From: Candidatus Omnitrophota bacterium | GTDB lineage: Bacteria > Ratteibacteria > UBA8468 > B48-G9 > DTJG01 | Length of the DNA stretch: 64,000 nt | Reading direction: 5' to 3' | Assembly (NCBI GenBank): GCA_023818965.1 | Contig: JAMWCD010000005.1 | Location: forward strand, 186,001 to 250,000 | Notes under the pieces: generated by a model | Told to the model about the DNA's origin: nothing | The model's database searches: none | The model's input: the letters and a program-made list of their open reading frames with translations, nothing else | Made by a program: the position numbers and the translations under genes | In this document: piece by piece, positions 1 through 9,503 of the stretch | Layout of the letters: each line of letters starts with the position of its first letter | How positions within the stretch are numbered: position 1 is the stretch's first letter

Positions 1-447
1 AAAACATGCAATGGCATGTCCCTTTCCAATTTCACCAATCTGTTCTGCTGTTTTTGCTTTTATTCCAATTTTTTCATATTCAATTCCAAGAATTTCTGCA
101 ATCCTGGTTTTCATGGCACTGTAATAGGGACTTATTTTTGGTTTTTCCGCAATGATTACAATGTCAATATTTTGAATTTTTGCTGATTTCTCTTCAATTA
201 TTTTTTGATAATGCTGAACAATTCTGATGCTGCTAATGCCTTTTATTTTCTCATCAGTATCAGGAAATACCTGTCCAATGTCCTCAATTCCAAGGCATCC
301 AGCAATTGCATCTGATAGTGCATGCAGTACAACATCGCCATCGCTGTGGCCTGCAAGACCAAACCCATACGGAATTTCGACTCCTCCAAGAAGGAGTTTT
401 CTTCCTTTTTCAAATCTATGTATATCAAAACCAATTCCAATCCTCAT
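1..447 (-). CDS. ispF: 2-C-methyl-D-erythritol 2,4-cyclodiphosphate synthase (partial, C-terminus cut by window edge)
   Basis: IspF makes the cyclic diphosphate intermediate of the MEP isoprenoid pathway in the cytosol. The 149 visible residues open with MRIGIGFDIHRF, which carries the Asp-x-His metal ligands, followed by GHSDGDVVLHALSDA with the third metal-ligand His, and FPDTDEKIKG. Family members are about 155-160 residues, so only the last few are missing beyond the left edge. The start at 447 gives the canonical N-terminus; an in-frame ATG at 465 would add six residues. Neither has a clear ribosome binding site. It lies divergently from the membrane-protein operon starting at 524. Confidence 0.93.
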   Translation of the reverse strand, partial: MRIGIGFDIHRFEKGRKLLLGGVEIPYGFGLAGHSDGDVVLHALSDAIAGCLGIEDIGQVFPDTDEKIKGISSIRIVQHYQKIIEEKSAKIQNIDIVIIAEKPKISPYYSAMKTRIAEILGIEYEKIGIKAKTAEQIGEIGKGHAIACF

Positions 448-523
448 AATATCAGGATATAACATAAAAGAAAACACGTCAAAAAAATTTCTTTAAAAGG
501 TGTTTTTGATGTAAACTAATGAT

Positions 524-1504
524 GTGGAAAAAATGTCTTTTATCACTGGCTTAATTTTTCGATGGAAGTTTTTTAAGGGAATAAAGGAAGAAAGTTTCAT
601 AATCCTGACCAAACTCGGATACCAGAAAGCTCTTGAGATTCCCACAAAAACTGGATTATGGCAGGTTTATAAACTTGACAGAGATATTGCTACTGGCAGT
701 AGAAAAGAAAAAATCTCATATTTCTATGCTCTCTATCGGTCATCCTTATCTGACAAACAATTTTCTGTTGCAGGACAATTTGAAAACATTGATGATCTGG
801 TAAACAATTTAAAGTTTCTTTCCAGTGAAATTTTTCTTGAAAGACGTAAGTTCTCGATTGCTGATGTATTTTCTATTTCACAGGCAGATTTTGAAAAAGC
901 ACGAGATTACGGCTATGTGTGTGGACTGATTACAGGATTTGTTCTGATGCTTGTTGACATTTTTTTCTGGCAAATCAAAAGTCCAGGTTCAACAGGTATT
1001 CTTTATACTTTTATTGATTATACACGTCTGGTTTATTATGGAACACCAGGATTTGCCATTGTTGTTGGGATGGGAGCCATTGGTATTTATTTCACTGTTT
1101 TATTCATATTGCTTCCGATTGGCATTGGAAATCTTTATGCATGGAGAGCAAGAAAAAAATTAAAAAGAGTTTCTGTGGTAGCTCCTGAATCAATTTTTGA
1201 GTATGACTATGCAGAAGAAGCCGATGAGTTTATAATAGAACAATATAAAAGAGAAGAAGAAAATTTAAAAAAAGAAAAAATGTTTCAGAAGATGTGCATG
1301 CTGTGGGAAAACTTCAGTAGAACTGATTTTGATAAAATTTACCAATTTCTGAAAGAAGGACTGTATTCTCCTGAAAATTTATTAAATATCATCAATGAAA
1401 TCAGAAAAACATGTCCTGAATTTGATTTTCAGAAATTTCTTGAGTTGTTTGTAAATATTAGTGCGAAAAATATTGATGTTGTTTTGAAAGTTTCTGAAAA
1501 ATGA
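524..1504 (+). CDS. Uncharacterised two-TM membrane protein
   Basis: I do not recognise a family. The 326-residue protein has a basic N-terminal region (about 1-130) of mixed character, then two strongly hydrophobic segments at about residues 134-152 and 178-202, then a charged, Glu/Lys-rich C-terminal half that looks helical (about 230-326). It has no signal peptide, so it is probably an inner-membrane protein with most mass in the cytoplasm. The start is GTG; ATG three codons later is an alternative. A TAAACT box lies 6 nt before the GTG, without a good -35. The stop overlaps the next start as ATGA, so it is translationally coupled to the exported propellers downstream. Confidence 0.75.
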   Translation: MEKMSFITGLIFRWKFFKGIKEESFIILTKLGYQKALEIPTKTGLWQVYKLDRDIATGSRKEKISYFYALYRSSLSDKQFSVAGQFENIDDLVNNLKFLSSEIFLERRKFSIADVFSISQADFEKARDYGYVCGLITGFVLMLVDIFFWQIKSPGSTGILYTFIDYTRLVYYGTPGFAIVVGMGAIGIYFTVLFILLPIGIGNLYAWRARKKLKRVSVVAPESIFEYDYAEEADEFIIEQYKREEENLKKEKMFQKMCMLWENFSRTDFDKIYQFLKEGLYSPENLLNIINEIRKTCPEFDFQKFLELFVNISAKNIDVVLKVSEK

Positions 1505-2718
1505 AAAAAATCATCAGTGTCTTTATAATTGTGGCTTTTACTACTACCTGCGTGGCACTTGCCGAAAAACAAAAATATATTGAGGGTGAGATGTTTCCTG
1601 TTCCTCAATCAACCCACAATGGTAGTGGCTATACTGCCATTGAAGTTGGACTTGATGGAAACATTTATGTTGGCACTGCATTCTATGGTTCAAGTGCTCA
1701 CCTTGTAAGATTCAATCCCAGGACATCAAAATGGGAAGATATCATTGACGCACATAAAATCACCCGTGAAACAGGAACAGGGCTTGATTCTCAAAGTAAA
1801 TTCCATGCAAAGATTCTTGTTGATGATGATGGTGTTATATGGGCAGCCACAAAACAGGGAAATGAAAATTTTATTGATAGACCTGAATTCGGAGAAAGTT
1901 CAACAGGATATCCTGGAGGACATTTGTTTTCTTTTAATCCACGAACAAACACAGTAATAGATCACGGAATATTAAGAAAGCAAGAAGGTATTATGGGTGG
2001 AGCAATTGATAGAAAGAGAAAAAAACTTTATTACTGGAGTGACCCGAAACAACACTTTCTCATTTATGATATTCAATCCAGGCAATTGAAGGACCTTGGG
2101 ACAACCGGTGGATCCCCAAGATATATGGCAATTGATGCGTATGGCAGGGTGTTTGGTACAGGCAGGAGCGGAATAATATGGATGTATGACCCTGAAACTG
2201 ATATGCTTTACGATTTGCTTGTAAAACTTGAAGGTCCCGGGCAGTATAAAGACCCATATGCCATGGTTTCATCAAAAGATGGAAAAAAAATATTTGCCTG
2301 TGCAATCGGCGGTGAATATGTTATGGAATTTGATCTTTCTACAATTTCATTTTCTGAAAAAAGTCCTGATACAGATGGTTCAATAGTTTGCAGACATGTG
2401 TGCCTTTCTTATCCTGAAGGTGTCTCAAAGCCAGGTGACCAGCACGCAGGAGTTCTTGGAAAAGATGGCTGCTTCTATTTTCCCAATGTCATTGATAAAA
2501 GTCCTTATTTGATGAAATACGACCCTGAAAAAAAGAAAACTGAATGCCTTGGCGAAATTAAAATCAAAGGAAATTCTGACCTGAAGCCACTTTATGCCCA
2601 GGGGATGTGTACAACAAAGGATGGAACCATTTATATGATGTTTATTTCAGCAGGTTCAGGGAAACAGATGCCATTTTCAATAGTGAGATTCAATAAAATC
2701 AGTGTGGAAAAGAAATGA
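1501..2718 (+). CDS. Exported beta-propeller protein
   Basis: This 405-residue protein begins with a classical Sec signal peptide (MKKIISVFIIVAF... with a cleavable ALA-type end near residue 21). The rest is made of repeated blades with motifs such as GLDGNIYVGTAF, VDDDGVIWAAT, AIDAYGRVFGTG and TTKDGTIYMMF: the D-x-G-x-I-(Y/W) pattern of NHL/SMP-30/YVTN-like propellers. About six or seven blades fit. Probable role: extracellular or periplasmic binding, or a lactonase-like activity; catalytic residues cannot be assigned by eye. It overlaps the genes on either side by ATGA and is the second gene of a four-gene operon. Confidence 0.8.
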   Translation: MKKIISVFIIVAFTTTCVALAEKQKYIEGEMFPVPQSTHNGSGYTAIEVGLDGNIYVGTAFYGSSAHLVRFNPRTSKWEDIIDAHKITRETGTGLDSQSKFHAKILVDDDGVIWAATKQGNENFIDRPEFGESSTGYPGGHLFSFNPRTNTVIDHGILRKQEGIMGGAIDRKRKKLYYWSDPKQHFLIYDIQSRQLKDLGTTGGSPRYMAIDAYGRVFGTGRSGIIWMYDPETDMLYDLLVKLEGPGQYKDPYAMVSSKDGKKIFACAIGGEYVMEFDLSTISFSEKSPDTDGSIVCRHVCLSYPEGVSKPGDQHAGVLGKDGCFYFPNVIDKSPYLMKYDPEKKKTECLGEIKIKGNSDLKPLYAQGMCTTKDGTIYMMFISAGSGKQMPFSIVRFNKISVEKK

Positions 2719-3656
2719 AAACAAAAATTTTACTTTTTTTGATTTTATGGAAATTTTCTTCAGCAGTACTTTGTGAAAGTTTTACATTGAAAATAATAAA
2801 CCTGCCATTTCCGCCTTACCAGAGAAATGTCACTAAACTGTTTAATATCGGAAAAAACGTATATGGAATTATTCCTGAGTGTTCATATCATCATGGAAGA
2901 ATTATTACCTTTGACGATAATGGCGTTCGTCAGGTAAACAATCTTCCTTCTGATGTTCTTGTTGTTGAAAGTGTAATTTTCAATCCAGAACTTACGTGGA
3001 CATGGGACAAAAGTTATAAAAAAATTGTAGTCCTTGACCCGCAGGGTGTACTTTCAATATACGACAATAATGGCCATAGAAAAGAAATACAGACAATAGC
3101 AGGCACAAGACCGTTTGAAAAATCTTCATATCAGGTCTCGCGCACATTTGCCATGGGCAGGGACAATTGTATTTACACTGCCGGGAAAGATGGTTACATT
3201 TTTAAATTGAATCCTGAAACAATGGAAGTAAAAAAACTCAATGTACGTCTTCCATCTGTAAAAGGAAGAGAAGCATGGGCATCTCTTGATGCTGCAACTG
3301 TGACTGATGATGGAACGATATATTTTGGGACTTTTGATGGTTATATTGCATCTTTCAATCCAGAAAGCAATGTTATGAAAAATCTTGGCAAACCCTTCAG
3401 GCAACAGAGAATTCAGGCACTGGTCTATTTCAATAACATAATCTTTGGTATTGGTGGAGAACCAGATGGTTTACCAAGATGGTTCATCTATGACACCATT
3501 GCAGGGACGTTTGAAATTGGAGGAACTTTAAAAAACACAGAAAACAAATTGATCTACGAACCTGTAAACTCAATGATTTATCTTGAAAATAACAAAATTT
3601 ATGGTAGTTTTTCAGGTCGACTGGGTTCACTTTTTGTTATCCAGTACGAAAGATAG
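2715..3656 (+). CDS. Exported beta-propeller protein
   Basis: A 313-residue secreted protein with a short signal peptide (hydrophobic run LLFLILWKFSSAVLC at residues 5-19; the Cys at its end could be a lipobox-like site, but the context is weak). Blades are recognisable by GRDNCIYTAGKDGYIFKLNP, VTDDGTIYFGTFDGYIASFN and similar D-x-G-x-I repeats. It resembles the preceding propeller in repeat style but is shorter, so the two may be diverged paralogues working together. It starts in an ATGA overlap with the upstream gene and is followed 3 nt later by the transglutaminase-like gene. Confidence 0.78.
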   Translation: MKTKILLFLILWKFSSAVLCESFTLKIINLPFPPYQRNVTKLFNIGKNVYGIIPECSYHHGRIITFDDNGVRQVNNLPSDVLVVESVIFNPELTWTWDKSYKKIVVLDPQGVLSIYDNNGHRKEIQTIAGTRPFEKSSYQVSRTFAMGRDNCIYTAGKDGYIFKLNPETMEVKKLNVRLPSVKGREAWASLDAATVTDDGTIYFGTFDGYIASFNPESNVMKNLGKPFRQQRIQALVYFNNIIFGIGGEPDGLPRWFIYDTIAGTFEIGGTLKNTENKLIYEPVNSMIYLENNKIYGSFSGRLGSLFVIQYER

Positions 3657-3659
3657 TTT

Positions 3660-5615
3660 ATGAAAAAATACCTTTTTCTCTTTCTTTTTGTTTTTTCAAT
3701 TGTCTATGGGGATCAAACGAACGAAATAACAAAGAAAATATTTATTGAAAGTTCCTTTGAAAACTGGACTACTGATTTTTTCTCGGCAATTTCAAATGGA
3801 AAAATTGTTTTAAAACATTCTGTTCTTTATCAGGATGAAGAAGGAAGAACCCATTACTCCAACATTGAAAAAATCAATTCAGATATTCTTGCAAAAAAAC
3901 AATTCTTTATCAAAAATCATTTATGCAGTAAGGCAGAATTATTTGCGTTTCATGCTTCGAATCTGAATTTAGAAGTTAATGGAAAAAAGGTAAAAGAGGG
4001 TAAAATTCTTCCTTCTACTGGATGGTTCAGATGGGATATACCAGTTGAATTTTTGAAAGATGGATTGAATGAATTTATATTTAGCGGAAGCGGCACATTG
4101 TTAATTGAACCATCACTGTATCCCAATCGTTCTGCTCGTTCCTTTGACGGCGGGAAAACATGGGATTTTGATACACTCGGAGTTAACTGTGGCAATGGAG
4201 AATATGTTGTTAGATTAAGATTGGAGCAATATCCAGAAAAAGGAATTGCCACAGGCGAAGTCAATGATCTCCTTTCATTTGCAGAAGGAAATTTTTGTGT
4301 TCATGGGAACTTTATCATTGCCAAAAATATTCAGTTATCCTGCACAGCAACAATTCCACCAAAAACAGAAATAAATTTTCAATACAGAACAGGAGATACA
4401 AAAATCTTCCAGCCAAAAAGATGGTCATCATGGACAGATTTTAAAAGGAAAAAAAATATGTGGGTTATTGATCAACCAGTTAGCAATAGATTTCTTCAAA
4501 TCAGAGCGATTCTGAAAACTTTGTCACCTGATAGAGCACCTGTGATTGAAAATATTGTTATTACCGCTGATGTAAAATACACTCCACCCGGGAAAAGATT
4601 TGTTATTACTCAATATGATAATCCTGAAATAATAAACACAAGTTTACCATTTGCATATCAGGAGCCGAATTATCGTACAAGAGCATTGCGAAAGATGTAT
4701 GGACTTGATGATGTGATAAAAGGTGGTAATACCGAACTTGAAAAATTTGTTATGTTGAGAAACTGGGCAAGACACACTGCACCAAAAGGATGGGACTGGG
4801 GTACAGGAATGTGGTGTCCACCATGGGATGCCCTTGTAATCCTTGCTACAAATAAACAGCCGGTTGCACTGTGTATGTGTACCCATTATTCAACAATTTT
4901 TACGCAATGCGCCGTCGCGCTTGGTTATGTCGCCAGACAGGTAATTCTTGACCATCATTGTGTTAGTGAGATATGGAGTGACCAGTTTGGCAAGTGGATT
5001 CTAATGGATACAGGTAATTCACAGAATCCTGAAATGAACTGTCATTTTGAGCATAATGGAGTTCCTTTGAATGCACTTGAAATTAGAAAACTCTGGAAGG
5101 AAAACAGGCAAAATGAAATAAAACCTGTATATGCAAATGAGGCAATGGTCTCTGAAAAAGAAAAAAAGGAATTTGAATCAACCATTTTCAATGTATACAG
5201 AAGGTTTGCTATTCCACTGAGAAATAATTTTCTTGGAAATCCTGAACCAGGAGAACCCGAGCAGGGACAGAGTGAATATTATTGCGATTTATATCTGTGG
5301 TGGGAAGATTCTCCAGAACCCAGAGAATCCCCTGAATATGGAAAAACAAGTAACAGGGTAGGGGACTTTTACTGGTCTATTAACAGGACAATGATTGACC
5401 TCGTGTATGTTGAAGGAAATACCATTGCCGTTAATCTTTATCATAATACTCCGAATTTTTCTCATTATCTTGTGAGTATCGATAATAAAGAATGGAAAAA
5501 ATCACCTGAACATTTTGTCTGGACAATTCATCCAGGCAGAAACGAACTTATTGTGAGGGCAGTAAATGCCTATGGCCACGAGTGCCCTGTGTCAAAGGTC
5601 ATAATAGAAGATTAA
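3660..5615 (+). CDS. Exported transglutaminase-like protein
   Basis: A 651-residue protein with an N-terminal signal peptide (residues 1-17). Residues about 20-300 look like beta-sandwich modules, including a sialidase-type fragment (RSFDGGKTWDFD). A papain-fold transglutaminase-like core lies at about 390-450: a Cys in ALCMCTHYSTIF, a His in HHCVSEIWSD and an Asp in GKWILMDTGN form the expected Cys-His-Asp order. The C-terminus (about 560-651) again resembles an Ig-like or Y-Y-Y domain (VSIDNKEWKKSPEHF). Secreted proteins of this architecture are usually peptidases or amidases rather than cross-linkers. It is the last gene of the operon beginning at 524 and ends 2 nt from the convergent maf-rlmD stop. 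Confidence 0.78.
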   Translation: MKKYLFLFLFVFSIVYGDQTNEITKKIFIESSFENWTTDFFSAISNGKIVLKHSVLYQDEEGRTHYSNIEKINSDILAKKQFFIKNHLCSKAELFAFHASNLNLEVNGKKVKEGKILPSTGWFRWDIPVEFLKDGLNEFIFSGSGTLLIEPSLYPNRSARSFDGGKTWDFDTLGVNCGNGEYVVRLRLEQYPEKGIATGEVNDLLSFAEGNFCVHGNFIIAKNIQLSCTATIPPKTEINFQYRTGDTKIFQPKRWSSWTDFKRKKNMWVIDQPVSNRFLQIRAILKTLSPDRAPVIENIVITADVKYTPPGKRFVITQYDNPEIINTSLPFAYQEPNYRTRALRKMYGLDDVIKGGNTELEKFVMLRNWARHTAPKGWDWGTGMWCPPWDALVILATNKQPVALCMCTHYSTIFTQCAVALGYVARQVILDHHCVSEIWSDQFGKWILMDTGNSQNPEMNCHFEHNGVPLNALEIRKLWKENRQNEIKPVYANEAMVSEKEKKEFESTIFNVYRRFAIPLRNNFLGNPEPGEPEQGQSEYYCDLYLWWEDSPEPRESPEYGKTSNRVGDFYWSINRTMIDLVYVEGNTIAVNLYHNTPNFSHYLVSIDNKEWKKSPEHFVWTIHPGRNELIVRAVNAYGHECPVSKVIIED

Positions 5616-5617
5616 CA

Positions 5618-7543
5618 TCATTTCATTTCAAGAAGACAGCATGATTCAATGTGTCCTGTGTGAGGAAACATATCAATGGCAGTAAATTTTTTCAATTGAT
5701 AACCATTGTCCATAAGTATTGACAGGTCTCGTGCAAGTGTGGAAACATTGCAGGAAACATAAATAATCTTCGGGATTTTTACCCTTAATAAATGAAACAT
5801 TGCTTTATTAGTCAATCCGCCCCTTGGTGGGTCAACAACGAGTAAATCATATTTATGTTGCCTGTCTCTGACATTTTTTAAAAATTGCTCAGCAGAAATA
5901 CAATGAAACACACAATTTGTTATATTATTGATATCACAATTTTCCTTTGCCACAACTATATTTGACGGATTATTATCTACCCCTGTGACATTATGAGAGA
6001 TTCGTGATAAAAGAATTTCAATTGGACCACTTCCGCAAAAAAGTCCAAGAACAGATTCTGGCTGAACTTCCTGCGCCATAGAAACAATTACACCATATAA
6101 TTTTTCTGCTGCTTTCGTATTTGGCTGAAAAAATGTTTCAGGATATATTCTGAACCTGTAATCAAAAAGAGTTTCTTCAATAAACTGATTACCATAAATC
6201 AAATGCTTTTGTTGATAATTGACAACATCAGAAATCTGGTCATTTTCTACCCACCAGAATGATTTTATTTCAGGAACAACACCGACCATTGATTCAGCAA
6301 GTTTTTCAATATTACGATTGATTCCTGATTTTGTAACAAAAATTACCATAAACTCGGCTGTGTTGATGCCACGTCTGATGACAAGGTGTCGTACAAGTCC
6401 ATTTTTTGTAAACGGGTTGTAAGGAGTGAAAGAATTCTCTTCAACATACCTTATTGATACTGGAAACAATTTTTCAACTATATCAGAAAAAATCAAACAC
6501 TTCTCAATGTTATTTACAGAACCCCTGTATCTTTTCAATGGATTTTGCCTTTCCCTCAATCCCAGAACAATTTTGCCATTGTGGGAACCGAAAGCATACT
6601 CCATTTTGTTTCTGTAATTAAAAATCAAAGGAGATTCAATAACTGGAATTTCATTTTCAAGTTTTATTTTTCCAATTCTCGCAAGGGTTTCAATAACATA
6701 TTTTTTCTTTAACTCGATCTGAAATTTATAATTCAGATTTTGAAATGAACATCCTCCACATCGACCAAAATGAGGACACTCTGGATTTACTCTAAATTCA
6801 GAATATTTTTTTATCCCACAATTTACTCCATATGCAAAACTTCCCTTATCCTTAGCCACATAAAACCAGACAGTATCACCTGGTACAGCATGGTCAATGA
6901 AAATAATTTTCTCATTTTTCTTTCCGATCCCCCAGATATTCGGCAGGGCAATATCATATATTTCAGTTATATCAAGATTTTCTAAGAGATTAAGCAAATT
7001 TTTTAATTTCTCAACTGGTAGTCCTACAACATTGTCATAACTTCCTTTGATTTTTTCAACAAAAGCATCATCAAGTTCCTGAACCGCATATGCACCTGCC
7101 TTATCATGAAATGTCTCTTTTTCCAGAAAGGTCTTTATTTGCTCGTCTGAAAGATTGCGAAATTTAACAAAGGTAGTGTCAAAATCAATAATCATTTTAT
7201 TTTCATTTACCTTCATAAGACAGACGCCTGTTATTACCCTGTGCCACGAGCCAGAGAGAATTTTTAAGTATTCATAGGCAGTGTTTTTGTCTGCTGGCTT
7301 ACCGAGAATCTTATCATTGACAACAACAATGGTATCAGCAGCAATGATAGTATAATCTTCTCCAGCATGTTTACTGGCAACATTTTTTGCCTTTCTTTCA
7401 GCATTCATCATGGCAATTTGTTCTGCTGGAGTTCTTTCATCAAGAATCTCTTCAACACATGGTGCGTCAATGATAAACTCTGGCACAATTTTTTTCAGCA
7501 GTTGTCTCCTTCTTTCTGACTGTGATGCGAGCAATACTTTCAT
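5618..7543 (-). CDS. Maf nucleotide pyrophosphatase fused to 23S rRNA (uracil-5-)-methyltransferase RlmD
   Basis: One uninterrupted 641-residue frame encodes two normally separate enzymes. Residues 1-about 188 are Maf/YhdE, a house-cleaning nucleoside-triphosphate pyrophosphatase: LLASQSERRRQLL, AADTIVV, GKPADK and GAYAVQ. Residues about 190-641 are an RlmD/RumA-type m5U methyltransferase: TRAM-like strand region (about 191-245), [4Fe-4S] cysteines 256, 262 and 265 in CPHFGRCGGC with a fourth in EKCLIF, SAM loop GLFCGSGPIE, DPPRGG, nucleophile Cys598 in IYVSCNVSTLA and general-base Glu633 in GHIES. The join has no linker or frameshift. I chose the ATG at 7543 because AGGAGG lies 8 nt upstream; the frame stays open 52 codons further up without homology. 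Confidence 0.88.
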   Translation of the reverse strand: MKVLLASQSERRRQLLKKIVPEFIIDAPCVEEILDERTPAEQIAMMNAERKAKNVASKHAGEDYTIIAADTIVVVNDKILGKPADKNTAYEYLKILSGSWHRVITGVCLMKVNENKMIIDFDTTFVKFRNLSDEQIKTFLEKETFHDKAGAYAVQELDDAFVEKIKGSYDNVVGLPVEKLKNLLNLLENLDITEIYDIALPNIWGIGKKNEKIIFIDHAVPGDTVWFYVAKDKGSFAYGVNCGIKKYSEFRVNPECPHFGRCGGCSFQNLNYKFQIELKKKYVIETLARIGKIKLENEIPVIESPLIFNYRNKMEYAFGSHNGKIVLGLRERQNPLKRYRGSVNNIEKCLIFSDIVEKLFPVSIRYVEENSFTPYNPFTKNGLVRHLVIRRGINTAEFMVIFVTKSGINRNIEKLAESMVGVVPEIKSFWWVENDQISDVVNYQQKHLIYGNQFIEETLFDYRFRIYPETFFQPNTKAAEKLYGVIVSMAQEVQPESVLGLFCGSGPIEILLSRISHNVTGVDNNPSNIVVAKENCDINNITNCVFHCISAEQFLKNVRDRQHKYDLLVVDPPRGGLTNKAMFHLLRVKIPKIIYVSCNVSTLARDLSILMDNGYQLKKFTAIDMFPHTGHIESCCLLEMK

Positions 7544-7572
7544 CTCAGATTCCTCCTGCGACATTAAAGCAT

Positions 7573-7600
7573 TTGACCTGAATAATAAACGAAGTAAAAT
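7573..7600 (+). promoter_or_regulatory. Sigma-70-type promoter for the ferritin-like gene
   Basis: TTGACC (7573-7578), a 16-bp spacer and TAAAAT (7595-7600) lie 32 nt upstream of the start, followed by a strong AGGAGG ribosome binding site. The same TAAAAT -10 variant recurs at several other starts in this window. Confidence 0.55.
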
Positions 7601-7631
7601 ATTATAAGATAAAAAACCAACAGGAGGAAAC

Positions 7632-8114
7632 ATGGTGCTTAAATATCTCAACCAGGATGAACTTTTCAAAGTCGCTATGAATATTGAGCAACAGGGCATT
7701 GAGTTTTATACAACTGCCTATCAGCAGGCAGTAATAGAAAAAGCAAAGGATATTTTCAAGTTTCTTGCTGAGGCAGAAAAAAACCATTATGAGGTCTTTA
7801 AAAAAATGTCTCTTGAAGACCAGAGAATTAAGTTTAGACCAGAAGATCTTGATGAGGAAATTTCTCTTTATTTAAGAAGTCTTGTTGACTCTGGCATTTT
7901 TGAAAATATTCTTCCAAGGGAAGAGTGGAAAAATATCACAGATAAACAGGCATTGAACATCGGTATTCAGGTTGAAAAAACTTCTATCCTTTTTTATTCA
8001 TCAATTTTTGAAATCACAGAACAGGAATCAGCAAAACCAGCCCTTGATAAAATCATCAAGGAAGAAAAATCGCATCTTGTAACATTAACAACCCTCTGGA
8101 GGGATATTGGATAG
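7632..8114 (+). CDS. Ferritin-like (rubrerythrin-domain) protein
   Basis: A 160-residue four-helix protein of the rubrerythrin/YhjR type. Di-iron ligand patterns are visible: Glu in NIEQQGIEFY, E-x-x-H in AEAEKNHYEVF, Glu in GIQVEKTSILFY and a final E-x-x-H in IIKEEKSHLVTL. There is no C-terminal rubredoxin domain, unlike full rubrerythrin. Such proteins reduce peroxide or store iron in anaerobes, fitting the rubredoxin/flavodiiron genes at the other end of the window. It is monocistronic, with its own promoter and an AGGAGG site 5 nt before the ATG, and is divergent from maf-rlmD. Confidence 0.85.
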   Translation: MVLKYLNQDELFKVAMNIEQQGIEFYTTAYQQAVIEKAKDIFKFLAEAEKNHYEVFKKMSLEDQRIKFRPEDLDEEISLYLRSLVDSGIFENILPREEWKNITDKQALNIGIQVEKTSILFYSSIFEITEQESAKPALDKIIKEEKSHLVTLTTLWRDIG

Positions 8115-8120
8115 CATCAT

Positions 8121-9503
8121 TCATTCGATATCAATGACCTTCCAGGGAAAATAGTCAAGCGTAAGAAGCCCGAGTTTTGATTCGCCACCAACGAATATAA
8201 AATCAGGTTCATCAAGCAAGGAATATGGAATTTTAAAGGTAAAAGTATTCTGTGTTTTTTTTATTGATATATCTTTGACTGAAATATTTTTTTCATTTTT
8301 ATAAACAGTAAAAGTTCCATCCATCTTTATATCAACTGCAATTTTCGGCATCAATGAAAATGGAATTTTTTCCTTCCATCCATAAACATAGATTTTTACC
8401 CCAAATTCTTTTTCAATAACCTTCTTATCATAGAGGAACTGAAATACGAGATCTTGCTGGTCATATGTTAACCTGAGGTTATATAATTTTGTATGCTTTA
8501 AGGATTCCTCCTCAGAAATCTCTTCCTGTGATTGTGCGTCTATGGAAATTTCAGAAGAATTATTTTTGACAAACAAAACAGGATGAATTATCTGAAACAC
8601 TTCATTTTTTCTCAAAAAAGAAAATGTCCAGTTCTTTCGTCCAATCAACTGTGATTTAAAACAATCAAGTGCGACCAGTTTATTTTTTTCCTGTGTCTCG
8701 GTCAAAAAAAAGTTTACACATGTTCCATATTTTTCAATTTCAGAAGGTATCTTTATTGTCTGTTCAGGAAAAAGTCCTTTCGGCTTTGGGAAATTTTTTG
8801 CGTGAACCAGATAACAGTAAACCTCAGGGTTTATTTTTCCACGACAATCAAGGAGTGAAAGTTGCACAAAATTAAACAATGCCCTGTGGTCAGGATTTAA
8901 ATCAGCAGGATGAGACACAAAAATTTTCGAAGGCATTATTTTTAGTAAAATTTTTGTAAGGTCTGCCTGAATATTTTCAGGTAAGTATGCGTTCCCAAAA
9001 GAAACATCATCAGGATATGGAACATATCTGGTACGTGTAAGAAAATTTTCAAATGGTTGTTTTGAATTCCAGTATTTTGTCCAGATTGGTAAAGTCCCTG
9101 CATCGGGATAACCGAGAAAAATAAGATTCTCTAAGGGAAGTCCAAGTATTTTCGCAGCACTGGTTGATTCTTTTTTTCTAACCTGACCCATTTTAATATA
9201 ATCAGATGGATTGAGGATTATTCTTCTTGTGTATGCCTTGAATGCAAATTGATTATGGTCACCATTTGTAAGAAAAACAACATAAACATCTATTTTTTTA
9301 CTCAAGCACTCCTGTATGATTCCTGCGCATCCAATAATCTCATCGTCAGGATGTGGAGCAAAAATTATTACCCTTTCGCCCTCTTCAAAAGATATACTTT
9401 TTGTTTCTGAAAAACAGATGAAAAATGGTAAACAGCAGGCGAAAGCCGATATTATCAATACCCTCAAAAAAAGATGGTTAACAAAAAATTTTTTGCCTGA
9501 CAT
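8121..9503 (-). CDS. Exported PIG-L-type N-acetyl-sugar deacetylase
   Basis: A 460-residue protein with a signal peptide or N-terminal anchor (FLRVLIISAFACCLPFFICF, residues about 12-31). Residues about 40-270 are the PIG-L/LmbE zinc deacetylase fold: APHPDDEIIGCAG carries the zinc ligands and the catalytic Asp, and HPADLNPDHRAL gives the later His. The C-terminal 150 residues look like a beta-sandwich of the CBM9/DOMON kind (WKEKIPFSLMPKIAVDIKMD). Likely substrate: an N-acetylated glycan or glycolipid outside the cytoplasm. A TACAAT box 7 nt before the ATG with TTGCTT 17 bp upstream suggests a leaderless message, sharing a 24-nt divergent spacer with the lipoyl-domain gene. It converges on the ferritin-like gene with a 6-nt gap. 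Confidence 0.86.
   Translation of the reverse strand: MSGKKFFVNHLFLRVLIISAFACCLPFFICFSETKSISFEEGERVIIFAPHPDDEIIGCAGIIQECLSKKIDVYVVFLTNGDHNQFAFKAYTRRIILNPSDYIKMGQVRKKESTSAAKILGLPLENLIFLGYPDAGTLPIWTKYWNSKQPFENFLTRTRYVPYPDDVSFGNAYLPENIQADLTKILLKIMPSKIFVSHPADLNPDHRALFNFVQLSLLDCRGKINPEVYCYLVHAKNFPKPKGLFPEQTIKIPSEIEKYGTCVNFFLTETQEKNKLVALDCFKSQLIGRKNWTFSFLRKNEVFQIIHPVLFVKNNSSEISIDAQSQEEISEEESLKHTKLYNLRLTYDQQDLVFQFLYDKKVIEKEFGVKIYVYGWKEKIPFSLMPKIAVDIKMDGTFTVYKNEKNISVKDISIKKTQNTFTFKIPYSLLDEPDFIFVGGESKLGLLTLDYFPWKVIDIE

Noticed and set aside
5618-7543. Maf and RlmD as two separate genes
   Set aside because: The frame is continuous, no stop, start or ribosome site lies at the join, and both halves are intact.
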